A stretch of 30,301 nt of DNA from a virus: positions 1 to 30,301 of the IMG/VR virus record IMGVR_UViG_3300046373_000070, one strand, 5' to 3'. The position numbers and the translations under genes were made by a program. Positions 20,514-27,655 of the stretch are shown here, piece after piece (positions within the stretch are counted from its first letter, which is position 1; the number at the start of each line of letters is the position of its first letter). The notes under the pieces are model-generated. The model was given only the letters and a program-made list of their open reading frames with translations. It ran no database searches and was not told the DNA's origin.

Positions 20514-20935
20514 GACGACTATTTCTGGCGAGTCTGGCTGCGGCGACCGTTGGTGCTGCTGCACAATCGAATCTGCAGATGGTCGCGCAGTCCGGTGATG
20601 GCAACATCACCTACCTCTTGCGGACTGACCGCGTTACCAAGGGGGCGTTTCCCGGCAACTACACAATCTGGGTGTTCGGTTACTCACGACGCGTGGAGCA
20701 ACTGCAATTTGTTGGGCGCCCGAAAGTCCCCTACACGTCTTCCGCCACGCAGTACGCCATCTTCTGCAAGGACGGCTCCTATGGAATTGGACAATCCAGC
20801 TATTACGACGCCAGCGGCAACACAGTCATCACCCTGCCGGGCAACATTGGGAACGCGACTCAGCCTGTGCCCGATACTGTTGGCGACGGCATTGTGCGCA
20901 GCTCCTGTCAATATTTGGGCACGCCCGTCCAATAG
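20510..20935 (+). CDS. Secreted adhesin-E-like protein, probable lysogenic conversion gene
   Basis: A 141-aa protein with a clear signal peptide (RRLFLASLAAATVGAAAQ, likely cut after AAA), so periplasmic or surface. The mature part resembles the small surface-adhesin-E fold in the order YLLRTDRVTKG, YTIWVFGYSR, a FCKDGSYGIGQSSYYDASG strand region and a C-terminal cysteine pair (C89, C135 region). It overlaps the repressor stop, so it would be expressed in lysogens. Possible roles are host adhesion, superinfection exclusion or envelope change. Confidence 0.6.
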   Translation: MRRLFLASLAAATVGAAAQSNLQMVAQSGDGNITYLLRTDRVTKGAFPGNYTIWVFGYSRRVEQLQFVGRPKVPYTSSATQYAIFCKDGSYGIGQSSYYDASGNTVITLPGNIGNATQPVPDTVGDGIVRSSCQYLGTPVQ

Positions 20936-21170
20936 GTCGTTATCCGAGGTCGCAGCCTTCAGGCGCGAGCATCCTTGTCCGTCCACGGGTCTGCGCCGTG
21001 GATCTTGCCCAAACTACCAGGTAGACCACGCCAATCCGCTTTGCGCTGGCGGTAGCGATACCCGCGACAACATGCAGTGGCTCACCGTTGAAGAGCATCG
21101 CATGAAGACTCGCAGCGACGTGAGGATGTGCCGGCTAGAGCGCTTGCGTGAGCGCCGACACGCGGCGTAG
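20892..21170 (+). CDS. HNH endonuclease domain with unclear start
   Basis: The reading frame RREHPCPSTGLRRGSCPNYQ, VDHANPLCAGGSDTRDNMQW and EEHRMKTRSDVRMC is a recognisable HNH domain; His of VDH, Asn of DNMQW and His of EEH fill the usual positions. Relatives usually have a signal peptide and their own start. Here the only in-frame start near the domain is TTG at 20892, without a ribosome-binding site and inside the adhesin gene. The frame is +1 to the adhesin gene. It may be a 5'-truncated gene, or be reached by frameshifting or coupling. Confidence 0.5.
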   Translation: MCAAPVNIWARPSNRSLSEVAAFRREHPCPSTGLRRGSCPNYQVDHANPLCAGGSDTRDNMQWLTVEEHRMKTRSDVRMCRLERLRERRHAA

Positions 21171-21440
21171 CCCTGCGAAGTTCTTACAGCCTTCGCAGGC
21201 GGATCGCTCGCGCACGGGCACCGCTTCCATGCCCAGGATGATCGTGTCTGTGCTGGTGCCGTAGAGCTTCGCCAGTTCGCCGCATTGGTAGGCATCAATG
21301 TCTCGGCGCGCACTCTCCCATTTGGAAACCTCCTGTCTCGTCACACGAGCAACTTCCGCTGCGTCCCTCTGGGATAGGCCGGTGGCAAGCCGAGCATTCT
21401 TCATGCGTTGAGCAATAGCCTTTTTTGATTGTTTGGGCAT
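21135..21440 (-). CDS. XRE-family regulator, 101 aa, convergent
   Basis: From ATG 21440 the protein begins PKQSKKAIAQRMKNARLATG; the HTH runs LSQRDAAEVARVTRQEVSKW. Its C-terminus has two cysteines (SACEGCKN). The gene overlaps the HNH frame tail-to-tail by 36 bases. AAGGA directly abuts the ATG, too close for normal ribosome binding, so translation may be leaderless or use a later start. It faces away from promoter B, whose upstream repeats could be its operators. Confidence 0.75.
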   Translation of the reverse strand: MPKQSKKAIAQRMKNARLATGLSQRDAAEVARVTRQEVSKWESARRDIDAYQCGELAKLYGTSTDTIILGMEAVPVRERSACEGCKNFAGLRRVSALTQAL

Positions 21441-21698
21441 TCCTTGAATGTAACAAGACGTGCTTTCACGAGCCTTAAGCCGATTTCTTACATGTCGCCC
21501 CAGAGGCGCACGCCTGTTAAATGCGCGGCCCCTAGCGTTGCCGCAGAGGCGCATCCCTTAAACATGGGGTGGACGGGTATTCCCGTAGTTGAAGTGGACC
21601 CAGCGGATGATTCTTGTGACCTCCGTCACGGCAAAAGGCCCTTATGCGCGCCACATCGAGAAGCGCGCTAACTAAATGAAAACTCGGTCTAACTAAAA
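21441..21698. promoter_or_regulatory. Repeat-rich non-coding spacer upstream of unit B
   Basis: No convincing gene. It contains an imperfect 24-bp direct repeat (21501-21525 and 21544-21568, both starting CAGAGGCGCA), a palindrome at 21573-21586 (ACGGG, TATT, CCCGT), another at 21616-21629 (GTGAC, CTCC, GTCAC), and two CTAACTAAA copies at 21668-21676 and 21689-21697, 21 bp apart. These look like binding sites for regulators of the rightward operon and of the divergent XRE gene. Confidence 0.5.
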
Positions 21699-21738
21699 GT
21701 ACGGTTGCACTTGACCTGTAGTACGGCTGTGCCATACT
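21699..21738 (+). promoter_or_regulatory. Rightward early promoter with paired operators (PL-like, unit B)
   Basis: GTACGGT at 21699-21705, TTGACC (-35) at 21711-21716, GTACGGC at 21721-21727 and CATACT (-10) at 21733-21738; spacer 16. It matches unit A base for base in the boxes and in flanking GCCATACTTC versus GCCATACTCA. Transcription would start near 21745 and read the plus-strand operon from 21781. Confidence 0.7.
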
Positions 21739-21780
21739 TCATTCCATCAGCTCGATCCCCGGGCAGTAATGGAGAGAAAG

Positions 21781-22110
21781 ATGGCGCTTGATCACGGAAT
21801 GCTGAATCTGCCGCTTGCCAAGCGCGGAAACATCGACAGTCAGATTGATGCCTACAAGGCACAAAAAGCCGCCGAAGCCCGGATCGCACACAAGACTGCT
21901 TCCAAGCTTCATGAAGAGCAACGCGTAGCAGCCAAAGCCATCCTTGCGTCCAAGGACGAGGCTTTCTTTGTTCGCATGGGCCTGCGCCTTCGCATCACGC
22001 CCAAGCAAGCCGCCAAGAAGCTCAATTCAATGGCGCATTGGGAGCCTGCGCAGATATTGAAGCTCGCCACCACCACCACCACCGTAAGGGCCACGGAGAG
22101 CGCGTCATGA
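21781..22110 (+). CDS. First gene of the rightward operon, basic 109-aa protein
   Basis: ATG 21781 has GGAGAG upstream. The helical, lysine/arginine-rich protein starts ALDHGMLNLPLAKRGNIDSQ and includes AEARIAHKTASKLHEEQRVA and LRLRITPKQAAKKLNSMAHW. This family recurs as an early phage gene of unknown function. Its position, directly after a PL-like promoter, is that of lambda N; a basic helical protein could be an antiterminator, but no boxB or arginine-rich motif is proven. It overlaps the next gene as ATGA. Confidence 0.7.
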   Translation: MALDHGMLNLPLAKRGNIDSQIDAYKAQKAAEARIAHKTASKLHEEQRVAAKAILASKDEAFFVRMGLRLRITPKQAAKKLNSMAHWEPAQILKLATTTTTVRATESAS

Positions 22111-22418
22111 CCGCCCTACTCACCCGCTCCCAACACCGTCAATCCGAAGTGCTGGAGCGCGACCTCCTTGCTGCTGTACGTGCATGGGCTGCTCAACCTG
22201 CAGGCCCTGCTGTTGAAAGCATCCAGCAGCTTTTCTCGACGCTCGCCGCCGTTCTGGTTGAAGCAGAGGCACCGACCCCGAAGTTCGCGGCAGAGCTTGC
22301 CGAAAGCCTCGACAGCCTTGAGACGTGGCTGGATGGAGCAAAGGATGTGGAAGACGTTCCCTACCGCTCTCAGCCTAGGGGTGAGTTTGATGCGATGACT
22401 GTGGGGAGGGTTGCATGA
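22107..22418 (+). CDS. Small helical phage protein, 103 aa
   Basis: Starts at the ATGA overlap (22107). Helical and acidic, with SQHRQSEVLERDLLAAVRAW and FAAELAESLDSLETWLDGAK. No family recognised; ends in an ATGA overlap with the next gene. Expressed early in the PL-like operon. Confidence 0.62.
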   Translation: MTALLTRSQHRQSEVLERDLLAAVRAWAAQPAGPAVESIQQLFSTLAAVLVEAEAPTPKFAAELAESLDSLETWLDGAKDVEDVPYRSQPRGEFDAMTVGRVA

Positions 22419-22987
22419 GCGCCAAGATAAAACCCAGCCCGACGACAAGCAAGGTGGTAGAGGCGCTGCGCGAAGCGTTGGCCGCGCTTGAATTAGAGAA
22501 CGAGCGCGAAGGCGCAATTGGCGACACGCTTTGGATGCCCAATGGCTACGAAACCATCTTTGAATTCATGCGCGCTGCTCTTGAATCAGAGGAAGCACCA
22601 AAGGAGCCGAGCCAAGGCTCGGTCTGGGTGCCTGTTAAGCCAACGAACGACATGGTTGCAAAGGCCATGAACGAGTGCGGCAACATCGGGCGTGGCTCTT
22701 GTGGCGAACATTCTGGCATTGACGGCGACAACATGCGCTCTGTCTGGGAAGCCATGCTATCCGCCATCCCCTTTGCTCCTCGACAGCAAGTAGTGAAGGA
22801 TACGGAGCGGCTCGACTGGATTTTCCGGCAAAGCGACGAGTTCTTTTTCCAGCTTCTGCAGGATGGCCCCAACGATGGCAAGTGGTGGGTGGCTGGCATG
22901 AACGGATGCGACGGCACGGGAGACAGCCCTCGCGCCGCTGTTGACGCCGCTATTGCCGCTCAAGCGGGAAGGGATGGAACGGCATGA
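22415..22987 (+). CDS. Mosaic phage protein, 190 aa
   Basis: A chimaera of recurring early-phage pieces: an N-terminal helix (TSKVVEALREALAALELENE), a spacer ESEEAPKEPSQG also found in the 130-aa gene at 27652, a middle part (WVPVKPTNDMVAKAMNECGN), and an end with VVKDTERLDWIFRQSDEFFF and AAVDAAIAAQAGRD, the latter also in the 334-aa gene. Similar modules occur in Burkholderiales phages without known function. Starts and ends with ATGA overlaps. Confidence 0.65.
   Translation: MSAKIKPSPTTSKVVEALREALAALELENEREGAIGDTLWMPNGYETIFEFMRAALESEEAPKEPSQGSVWVPVKPTNDMVAKAMNECGNIGRGSCGEHSGIDGDNMRSVWEAMLSAIPFAPRQQVVKDTERLDWIFRQSDEFFFQLLQDGPNDGKWWVAGMNGCDGTGDSPRAAVDAAIAAQAGRDGTA
22583..22618 (+). repeat. 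36-bp block shared with 27907-27942
   Basis: 34 of 36 bases agree with 27907-27942, both coding ESEEAPKEPSQG in unrelated proteins. A likely recombination joint for module shuffling. Confidence 0.75.
22783..22801 (+). repeat. 19-bp block shared with 26553-26571
   Basis: Identical at 26553-26571, both coding the QQVVKD start of a shared C-terminal module. Confidence 0.7.
22943..22974 (+). repeat. 32-bp block shared with 26731-26762
   Basis: 32 identical bases at 26731-26762, both coding the DAAIAAQAGR end of their genes. Together with 22783-22801 it frames an exchanged module. Confidence 0.75.
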
Positions 22988-23136
22988 CCACGATCACCCG
23001 CTGGCTTATCGCCCTGTGCTTTGCCTTGATGCTCGGCTGCTCTTGGTATCTGGATGGGCCGGACGACACCCAGGCGGCTCAGGCAGTCGCTGATGACCTT
23101 GCTGATTGCGTGCAGCAGGCGAAGACTAACCACTGA
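22984..23136 (+). CDS. Small lipoprotein-like protein, 50 aa
   Basis: ATGA overlap start. The N-terminus TTITRWLIALCFALMLGCSW is a signal/lipobox-like sequence (Cys19); the rest is short, with YLDGPDDTQAAQAVADDL. It may be an envelope-anchored accessory protein of the early operon. Lipobox position -3 is Met, so lipidation is not certain. Confidence 0.6.
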   Translation: MTTITRWLIALCFALMLGCSWYLDGPDDTQAAQAVADDLADCVQQAKTNH

Positions 23137-23175
23137 TTTTTAAACCGCCCGAGAGGGCAATACAAGGAGATTTGC

Positions 23176-23541
23176 GTGCCCAAAGACAACAACCAGACAC
23201 CTATTCCAGTGACCCGTGCCGACGTAGCGTTTGGAGGGGCTAGCGGCTTGCTTTCAAAAATCCTGCCGCCCTATTCGGCAATCCCAGACGAATTCAAGAG
23301 AGGCAACAGCCCGTGGGCAGAGTGGCAGCGACAGTGGTTTTTCGACGGCCTTGATCGTTACCCGGTGCCGAAAGAAGGGATCGATCTCGGCATGGCGATG
23401 GCAAACCTGCAAGTCGTGCAAAACAGCTTCGCGCCGAAGCATGAGCACAAAGAGGCGGGCGTTGCCTACCTCGCAAGCCTCTGGTTTTCTTCGCCTGATG
23501 GCGAATTGACCAATCCCAAAAAAAGCCAACAAGCCGCTTAA
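23176..23541 (+). CDS. Conserved phage early protein, 121 aa
   Basis: GTG start with AAGGAG upstream. The sequence PVTRADVAFGGASGLLSKIL, PDEFKRGNSPWAEWQRQWFF and FAPKHEHKEAGVAYLASLWF matches a family found near recombination genes in Burkholderiales and Pseudomonas phages. Function unknown; the Trp-rich middle may bind nucleic acid or protein. It follows a 39-base gap without features. Confidence 0.75.
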   Translation: MPKDNNQTPIPVTRADVAFGGASGLLSKILPPYSAIPDEFKRGNSPWAEWQRQWFFDGLDRYPVPKEGIDLGMAMANLQVVQNSFAPKHEHKEAGVAYLASLWFSSPDGELTNPKKSQQAA

Positions 23542-23587
23542 CCCTGTCTCAAGCCCTGCTAGTCAGGGCTTCGGAAAGGAGTACCAA

Positions 23588-23755
23588 ATGAACAACCTCT
23601 ATCGCTATGAAGGCGGTGAACAGCACGAGATTGCTGACCGCGATGAATGGCATCAAACATGGAGAGATGCGCTACTGATGACCGCTGGCGCACTCGTTGG
23701 TGCAGTGGTTGTTGCATGCATCGTTGTCTATCAACTTTCTAGGAGTGTGCTGTGA
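23588..23755 (+). CDS. Small single-pass membrane protein, 55 aa
   Basis: The product begins NNLYRYEGGEQHEIADRDEW and has one hydrophobic helix (TAGALVGAVVVACIVVYQ). AAGGAG lies ahead of the ATG, and its TGA overlaps the next GTG. The membrane anchor and position between recombination genes are typical of orphan phage proteins; role unknown. Confidence 0.62.
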   Translation: MNNLYRYEGGEQHEIADRDEWHQTWRDALLMTAGALVGAVVVACIVVYQLSRSVL

Positions 23756-24309
23756 ATCCTGAAATCAAAGTTTCCATGAACGACAAAACGCACTACCGTA
23801 AGGCTTTCGATTCGCCGTATCTGTCAAGCGCGGACATTGTTGAGCCGACGCTGCTGACGGTGAAGCATGTTCGGCTTGAGCCCGACCGCACCAAGAAGAC
23901 GAAAGACAAGTTCAATACGGCGCACTTCGTTGAGCGCGAGCTGCGCCCCGGTGAAGCGCTCAAGCCGATGATCTTGAACGCGACCAACAGCAAGACCATG
24001 AAGGGGCTGACTGGCTCAGCATTCATTGACGACTGGAATGATGTGCGCATCACGGTCTATGTCGATCACAACGTCAAGTTCGGCAAGGAGTCTGTGGAAG
24101 GATTGCGGATCAGCCCAATGCCCGCCAATCGGAAGGTTCTGACGCCTGACCAAAAAAAGGCATGGGCGCACGCAAAGGAGGCATACAAGCGCGACGGCGA
24201 CCTTGCTGCGGTGCTGGCCCGTGTCGATATGTCTGAGGAGCATCAGCAGCAACTCGCCGCAGAGTGCATGCTGCCGCCCGAGCGCGTCGAGGAGTCCGCC
24301 AATGTTTGA
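23752..24309 (+). CDS. Conserved exonuclease-partner protein, 185 aa
   Basis: GTGA-overlap start. HYRKAFDSPYLSSADIVEPT, KKTKDKFNTAHFVERELRPG and MILNATNSKTMKGLTGSAFI mark a conserved phage family nearly always next to YqaJ-type exonucleases. Predicted beta-rich core, then a basic helical tail. It may be a single-strand DNA-binding or recombinase-accessory protein; that is inference from neighbourhood only. No annealing protein of the Bet/RecT/Erf type is otherwise visible. Confidence 0.78.
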   Translation: MNPEIKVSMNDKTHYRKAFDSPYLSSADIVEPTLLTVKHVRLEPDRTKKTKDKFNTAHFVERELRPGEALKPMILNATNSKTMKGLTGSAFIDDWNDVRITVYVDHNVKFGKESVEGLRISPMPANRKVLTPDQKKAWAHAKEAYKRDGDLAAVLARVDMSEEHQQQLAAECMLPPERVEESANV

Positions 24310-24940
24310 GTTTCATGACGTTGAGCAGAACACCGAGACGTGGCAAGCCTTGCGCCTCGGGAAAGCGACATGCTCGAACTTTGGGTGCTTTATGGCGAAC
24401 TACGGCGCTGCTTTCGGTGAGCCTGCCAAACGCTATGCACTCCAGATCGCATTGGAAGTGCTGACCGGGAAAAAGGCTGAATTCAGCTTCTCGAACGACC
24501 ATACCGAGCGCGGCCATGAACAAGAGCCGGTCGCCAGGATGCTCTATGCCGATGAGCGATTTTGCGAAGTCACGAATGGCGGGTTCTTCGATCACGGCCG
24601 CTTCGGGGATTCGCCCGATGGGCTGGTGAACTCTGATGGCGTAGTGGAAATCAAGTCGGTAATTGCGCCGACACACTACGCGACGATCCAGCGCGGGAGT
24701 TTTGATCCCGCCTACAAGTGGCAGCTCGTTGGGCACCTTGACTGCACGGGCCGTCATTGGGTTGATTTCATCAGCTACTGCTCCGAATTCCCCGAAGGTT
24801 CGCAATTGTTCGTGCATCGCTTGCGTCGTGCCGATTGCGCGGATGAGTTGAACATGCTTCGTGCGCGCCGCGCTGACTTCCTCAAGCTGGTGGATTCGAC
24901 CATCGACAACATCAGGGCGAAAGCCTTGATTACCGCGTGA
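24302..24940 (+). CDS. YqaJ-type phage exonuclease
   Basis: The 212-aa protein begins FEFHDVEQNTETWQALRLGK; motifs GHEQEPVARMLY (Glu73), the core SPDGLV (Asp106) with VVEIKSV (Glu116, Lys118), and KWQLVGHLDC (Gln141) are the YqaJ/lambda-exo family. It should digest 5' strands of linear duplex DNA for recombination, producing concatemers for packaging. Start ATG 24302 overlaps the partner gene by 8 bases. Confidence 0.9.
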   Translation: MFEFHDVEQNTETWQALRLGKATCSNFGCFMANYGAAFGEPAKRYALQIALEVLTGKKAEFSFSNDHTERGHEQEPVARMLYADERFCEVTNGGFFDHGRFGDSPDGLVNSDGVVEIKSVIAPTHYATIQRGSFDPAYKWQLVGHLDCTGRHWVDFISYCSEFPEGSQLFVHRLRRADCADELNMLRARRADFLKLVDSTIDNIRAKALITA

Positions 24941-24950
24941 GGTAACCCCA

Positions 24951-25154
24951 ATGAACAACCCATTCGACGAAACCCGCGCCGCCGTTAAAGCCGCACGCGA
25001 GCAACTGAACGCCGCCGATGCCATCGCATACAGCATGGCTAACCTCCTGCGCGGCCGGCTGCGCAAAGTTGATGACCGCTACACCCTGGCCGAGTTGAAG
25101 CGAGAGCTTCAGGACTTCAACGCCGTCACCGGCAAGTGGAAAGGTCAACAATGA
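24951..25154 (+). CDS. Small conserved phage protein, 67 aa
   Basis: GAGGT precedes the ATG. Helical, with ETRAAVKAAREQLNAADAIA and LAELKRELQDFNAVTGKWKG. Known from exonuclease neighbourhoods of related phages; function unknown. ATGA overlap with the next gene. Confidence 0.7.
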   Translation: MNNPFDETRAAVKAAREQLNAADAIAYSMANLLRGRLRKVDDRYTLAELKRELQDFNAVTGKWKGQQ

Positions 25155-25771
25155 CAACACCTATTGAACAAGCCCGCCATCGCTTTTTAGAGGCGGTGGG
25201 CCGTAGCGGCATCGCCACCAACAACAGGGCAGGTGGTCAGTGGATTCTCTGTGCAACCGACGAACAAATCGACAGGCTGATCGCTGGCTTCGCCGCTCTT
25301 GCTGCATCCACCACACCAGCCGAGAGCGATTGGTTGGCGCTCGCGAAGATTGCGCATGACGCCTGGCGCGGGTCCGTGATCCCCTCGTTCCAAGGCCCAG
25401 AATGGGAAACCCTGGGCTTGACTCCGCACCTTCAATGGATGGCCGCCGCTGAAGCTGTGGTTCGCGCCGCCCCTGTCGCTACTCCAGCCCCCTCTGTAGG
25501 GTGGATGCCTCCGATCAGCACGCAAGAACGGATGCCCAAAGCGGGCACGCGCTGTCTCGTGTTCAGCAAGGCGACGTGGGAGAAGGCGGCGAGTTGGAAG
25601 TTCGACACCTGGGCAGAGCAGCACGAAGCGCCACTGTCGTTTTCGTCGGCGACCGTGCCCATCGGCTTGGGCTGGGACGAACACCTTGACGCCTTCGACG
25701 TGACCTTTTGGTTGCCGGAACCTCCCGCTCCCGAAGCCTCTCCAGCAGTCACCCCGAAGGAGCAATCATGA
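25151..25771 (+). CDS. DUF551-containing accessory protein, 206 aa
   Basis: The N-terminal half (PIEQARHRFLEAVGRSGIAT, WLALAKIAHDAWRGSVIPSF) is a recurrent phage module; the C-terminal part (MPKAGTRCLVFSKATW, then LGWDEHLDAFDVTFWLPEPP) matches DUF551. DUF551 is frequent in accessory genes of temperate phages and its role is unknown. The start at the ATGA overlap is preferred over an earlier ATG. Alanine/proline-rich spacers join the two parts. Confidence 0.72.
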   Translation: MTTPIEQARHRFLEAVGRSGIATNNRAGGQWILCATDEQIDRLIAGFAALAASTTPAESDWLALAKIAHDAWRGSVIPSFQGPEWETLGLTPHLQWMAAAEAVVRAAPVATPAPSVGWMPPISTQERMPKAGTRCLVFSKATWEKAASWKFDTWAEQHEAPLSFSSATVPIGLGWDEHLDAFDVTFWLPEPPAPEASPAVTPKEQS

Positions 25772-26772
25772 ACACATCCATTGAAGCACTGCGGCGGAGC
25801 CTTGCAACATGCGACGTTCCCCAGCAATACAAGCACGCCATCATCGACGCCTTCGCTGCTGAGCTTGGAGCAGCGGTACAGCAGGAGCCGACCGGGATGC
25901 CCCCAGAGTCAAGCTATACCGGAGACTGGATTGCGGCAGCAGAGAAGCGCGCCGAAGACTACAACGGCGATTCGCGCCGAGGCATCAAGGCCGACGTAAT
26001 CAACGCTTGGCACGCAGGCGCTCACTGGATGTACTTGGAGGCATGCAGGCTCGCCGCCTCTCCCGTTCCAGCCAGCACAGGACTGACGGAGCGGACGCCG
26101 AAAAATTACGCCATCGAGCATGCGGAGTACATGGCGATGGCCGGGGAGCGCTTGCTGGAGGCCATTGACGCACGCGATGCGTTGTTGATCCGCCGCGAGG
26201 AATCGGACGATGTTCCCGAGTGCGACGTGTTTGATGCTGCCTCTACCGTGGGCAGTCGCATCGCCACGCTGAAGCACTGCACCTACGAATTCCGCAAACG
26301 TCGCGACCGCGCATTGCTTGCTGCTGCACAGCCTGTACATCCCGAGGCAGCCCGCGCTCAAGGCGGAGGTGCGGTGAGAGAGGCATACAAACCGGCAGGC
26401 GAGCCGATGGAGACATGGAACACGCCCATGTATGACCTTCAAACACGACTCGAAATCTGTGCAGGAGCCGTGGACTTCGAGCGGAAGGTGGCTGCGAATC
26501 TACGGGGGCAACTCGCCGCTCTTTCCGCACCCGAACTAAAGCCAGTAGAAGAACAGCAAGTAGTGAAGGATGCGAAGCACTTGAAGTCGCTTTACGTTCT
26601 GGAAGTGGGCGGAAAATTCCACGCGCACTATGTTGCCAACGCCTACGCGGGGGCCGAGTGGCTGCGAACTGAATACCAGAATCGCACTCCGCGCAAAGAT
26701 TGGGAGAGTCTGCGCATTGTTCAGTTGATCGACGCCGCTATTGCCGCTCAAGCGGGAAGGGACGCTGGATGA
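25768..26772 (+). CDS. Mosaic accessory protein, 334 aa
   Basis: ATGA start. Made of segments separated by proline-rich spacers: STSIEALRRSLA-type N-terminus, a DWIAAAEKRAEDYNGDSRRG region, a central helical part (HAEYMAMAGERLLEAIDARD) and a C-terminal VVKDAKHLKSLY to DAAIAAQAGRD module shared at DNA level with the 190-aa gene. No catalytic motif. The layout suggests repeated exchange of pieces among phage orphan genes. Confidence 0.65.
   Translation: MNTSIEALRRSLATCDVPQQYKHAIIDAFAAELGAAVQQEPTGMPPESSYTGDWIAAAEKRAEDYNGDSRRGIKADVINAWHAGAHWMYLEACRLAASPVPASTGLTERTPKNYAIEHAEYMAMAGERLLEAIDARDALLIRREESDDVPECDVFDAASTVGSRIATLKHCTYEFRKRRDRALLAAAQPVHPEAARAQGGGAVREAYKPAGEPMETWNTPMYDLQTRLEICAGAVDFERKVAANLRGQLAALSAPELKPVEEQQVVKDAKHLKSLYVLEVGGKFHAHYVANAYAGAEWLRTEYQNRTPRKDWESLRIVQLIDAAIAAQAGRDAG
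26553..26571 (+). repeat. Second copy of the 19-bp block
   Basis: Partner of 22783-22801, in the 334-aa gene. Confidence 0.7.
26731..26762 (+). repeat. Second copy of the 32-bp block
   Basis: Partner of 22943-22974, at the 3' end of the 334-aa gene. Confidence 0.75.
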
Positions 26773-26960
26773 TAAAAGTTGGCCAATCCTGCCTGCCTTG
26801 GCCGGGCGACATCTACGTGTCAGAAAACCTGATTGCGCAGATCGGAATGCCAGCCGTTCGGCAACTTGTACGCGACCAATACCGAGCCGCCCACGAATGG
26901 CGCCAGCGCGAGATTCAGCGAATGCCCGCCTCCCCCAACACCAAGGAGCCCACAGCATGA
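26769..26960 (+). CDS. Small accessory protein, 63 aa
   Basis: ATGA overlaps at both ends. Sequence IKVGQSCLPWPGDIYVSENL, then RQLVRDQYRAAHEWRQREIQ. Unrecognised; a basic C-terminal helix suggests nucleic-acid or protein contact. Confidence 0.62.
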   Translation: MIKVGQSCLPWPGDIYVSENLIAQIGMPAVRQLVRDQYRAAHEWRQREIQRMPASPNTKEPTA

Positions 26961-27655
26961 CTGTTGACCGTGACATTTTCAAAAAAGATTTTCTGCTAGC
27001 TGACTCGGCCATTGACGACGCGGCGTGTGAGGCTGGGGTTTCCTACGGCGGGCGCGACTGCGATTTTCGCTTCGTCGTTCGTTCAGTCCTCTCCCGTCTC
27101 CAAGAGAAGAATCCCCCGGTGGCGTGGCTCACACGCAATCAGGATGGTGATCCGGCAATGCTCTTCTTCGACAAGACTGAGGCCGCCACTTATTGCGACA
27201 TCGGCGTTGATCCTGAGCCGCTTGGGTTGCTGCCCGCCCCTCCTGGTGCCGCTCATCCAGTAGCCGCCCCGACCGACATGCAAGGTGCTGGCGTAGGGGT
27301 GGAGCCGGTCAAGGTGTACTTGGTCTGCACGGGCGAGCTCTACGAGGACCAGGAGACTTACACTCGTCACGAAGGTGCGCCGCCCCCGCTGTGCGACTTT
27401 GAGCGCCTGTACACCTCGCCTCAGGCTGTCGCAGATGCCCCCGAGGTTCGCCACCTACACGAAGCCTTGCACCGTACGCCTTATTCTACTCAGGTGATGG
27501 TGTATGCCGATGCGCTGCGCTGCGTGCTGCCACCGATGCCGCCCAACTTCCAAGCCAGTCTCGTCGAACGCGCTCCGACTGAGAGTAGCCTCCGCGAGGC
27601 GCTGGGCGGCAAGTACGGGCTCCCGTCCATCACGAAAGCCGAGGTGTGGAAATGA
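26957..27655 (+). CDS. Accessory protein, 232 aa, unknown
   Basis: ATGA overlaps at both ends set the start. It begins TVDRDIFKKDFLLADSAIDD and has segments PVAWLTRNQDGDPAMLFFDK and VYLVCTGELYEDQETYTRHE, the second reminiscent of short domains in other phage orphans. Alanine/proline-rich linkers suggest a fused set. No active-site motif recognised. Confidence 0.65.
   Translation: MTVDRDIFKKDFLLADSAIDDAACEAGVSYGGRDCDFRFVVRSVLSRLQEKNPPVAWLTRNQDGDPAMLFFDKTEAATYCDIGVDPEPLGLLPAPPGAAHPVAAPTDMQGAGVGVEPVKVYLVCTGELYEDQETYTRHEGAPPPLCDFERLYTSPQAVADAPEVRHLHEALHRTPYSTQVMVYADALRCVLPPMPPNFQASLVERAPTESSLREALGGKYGLPSITKAEVWK

Noticed and set aside
20510-20935. Toxin of a toxin-antitoxin pair with the repressor
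   Set aside because: Clear signal peptide and secreted-domain features; no toxin motif.
21492-21671. Plus-strand ORF starting MSPQRR
   Set aside because: No ribosome-binding site; covers operator-like repeats.
24110-25066. 318-codon minus-strand frame opposite the exonuclease
   Set aside because: Shadow of a confirmed plus-strand exonuclease gene.
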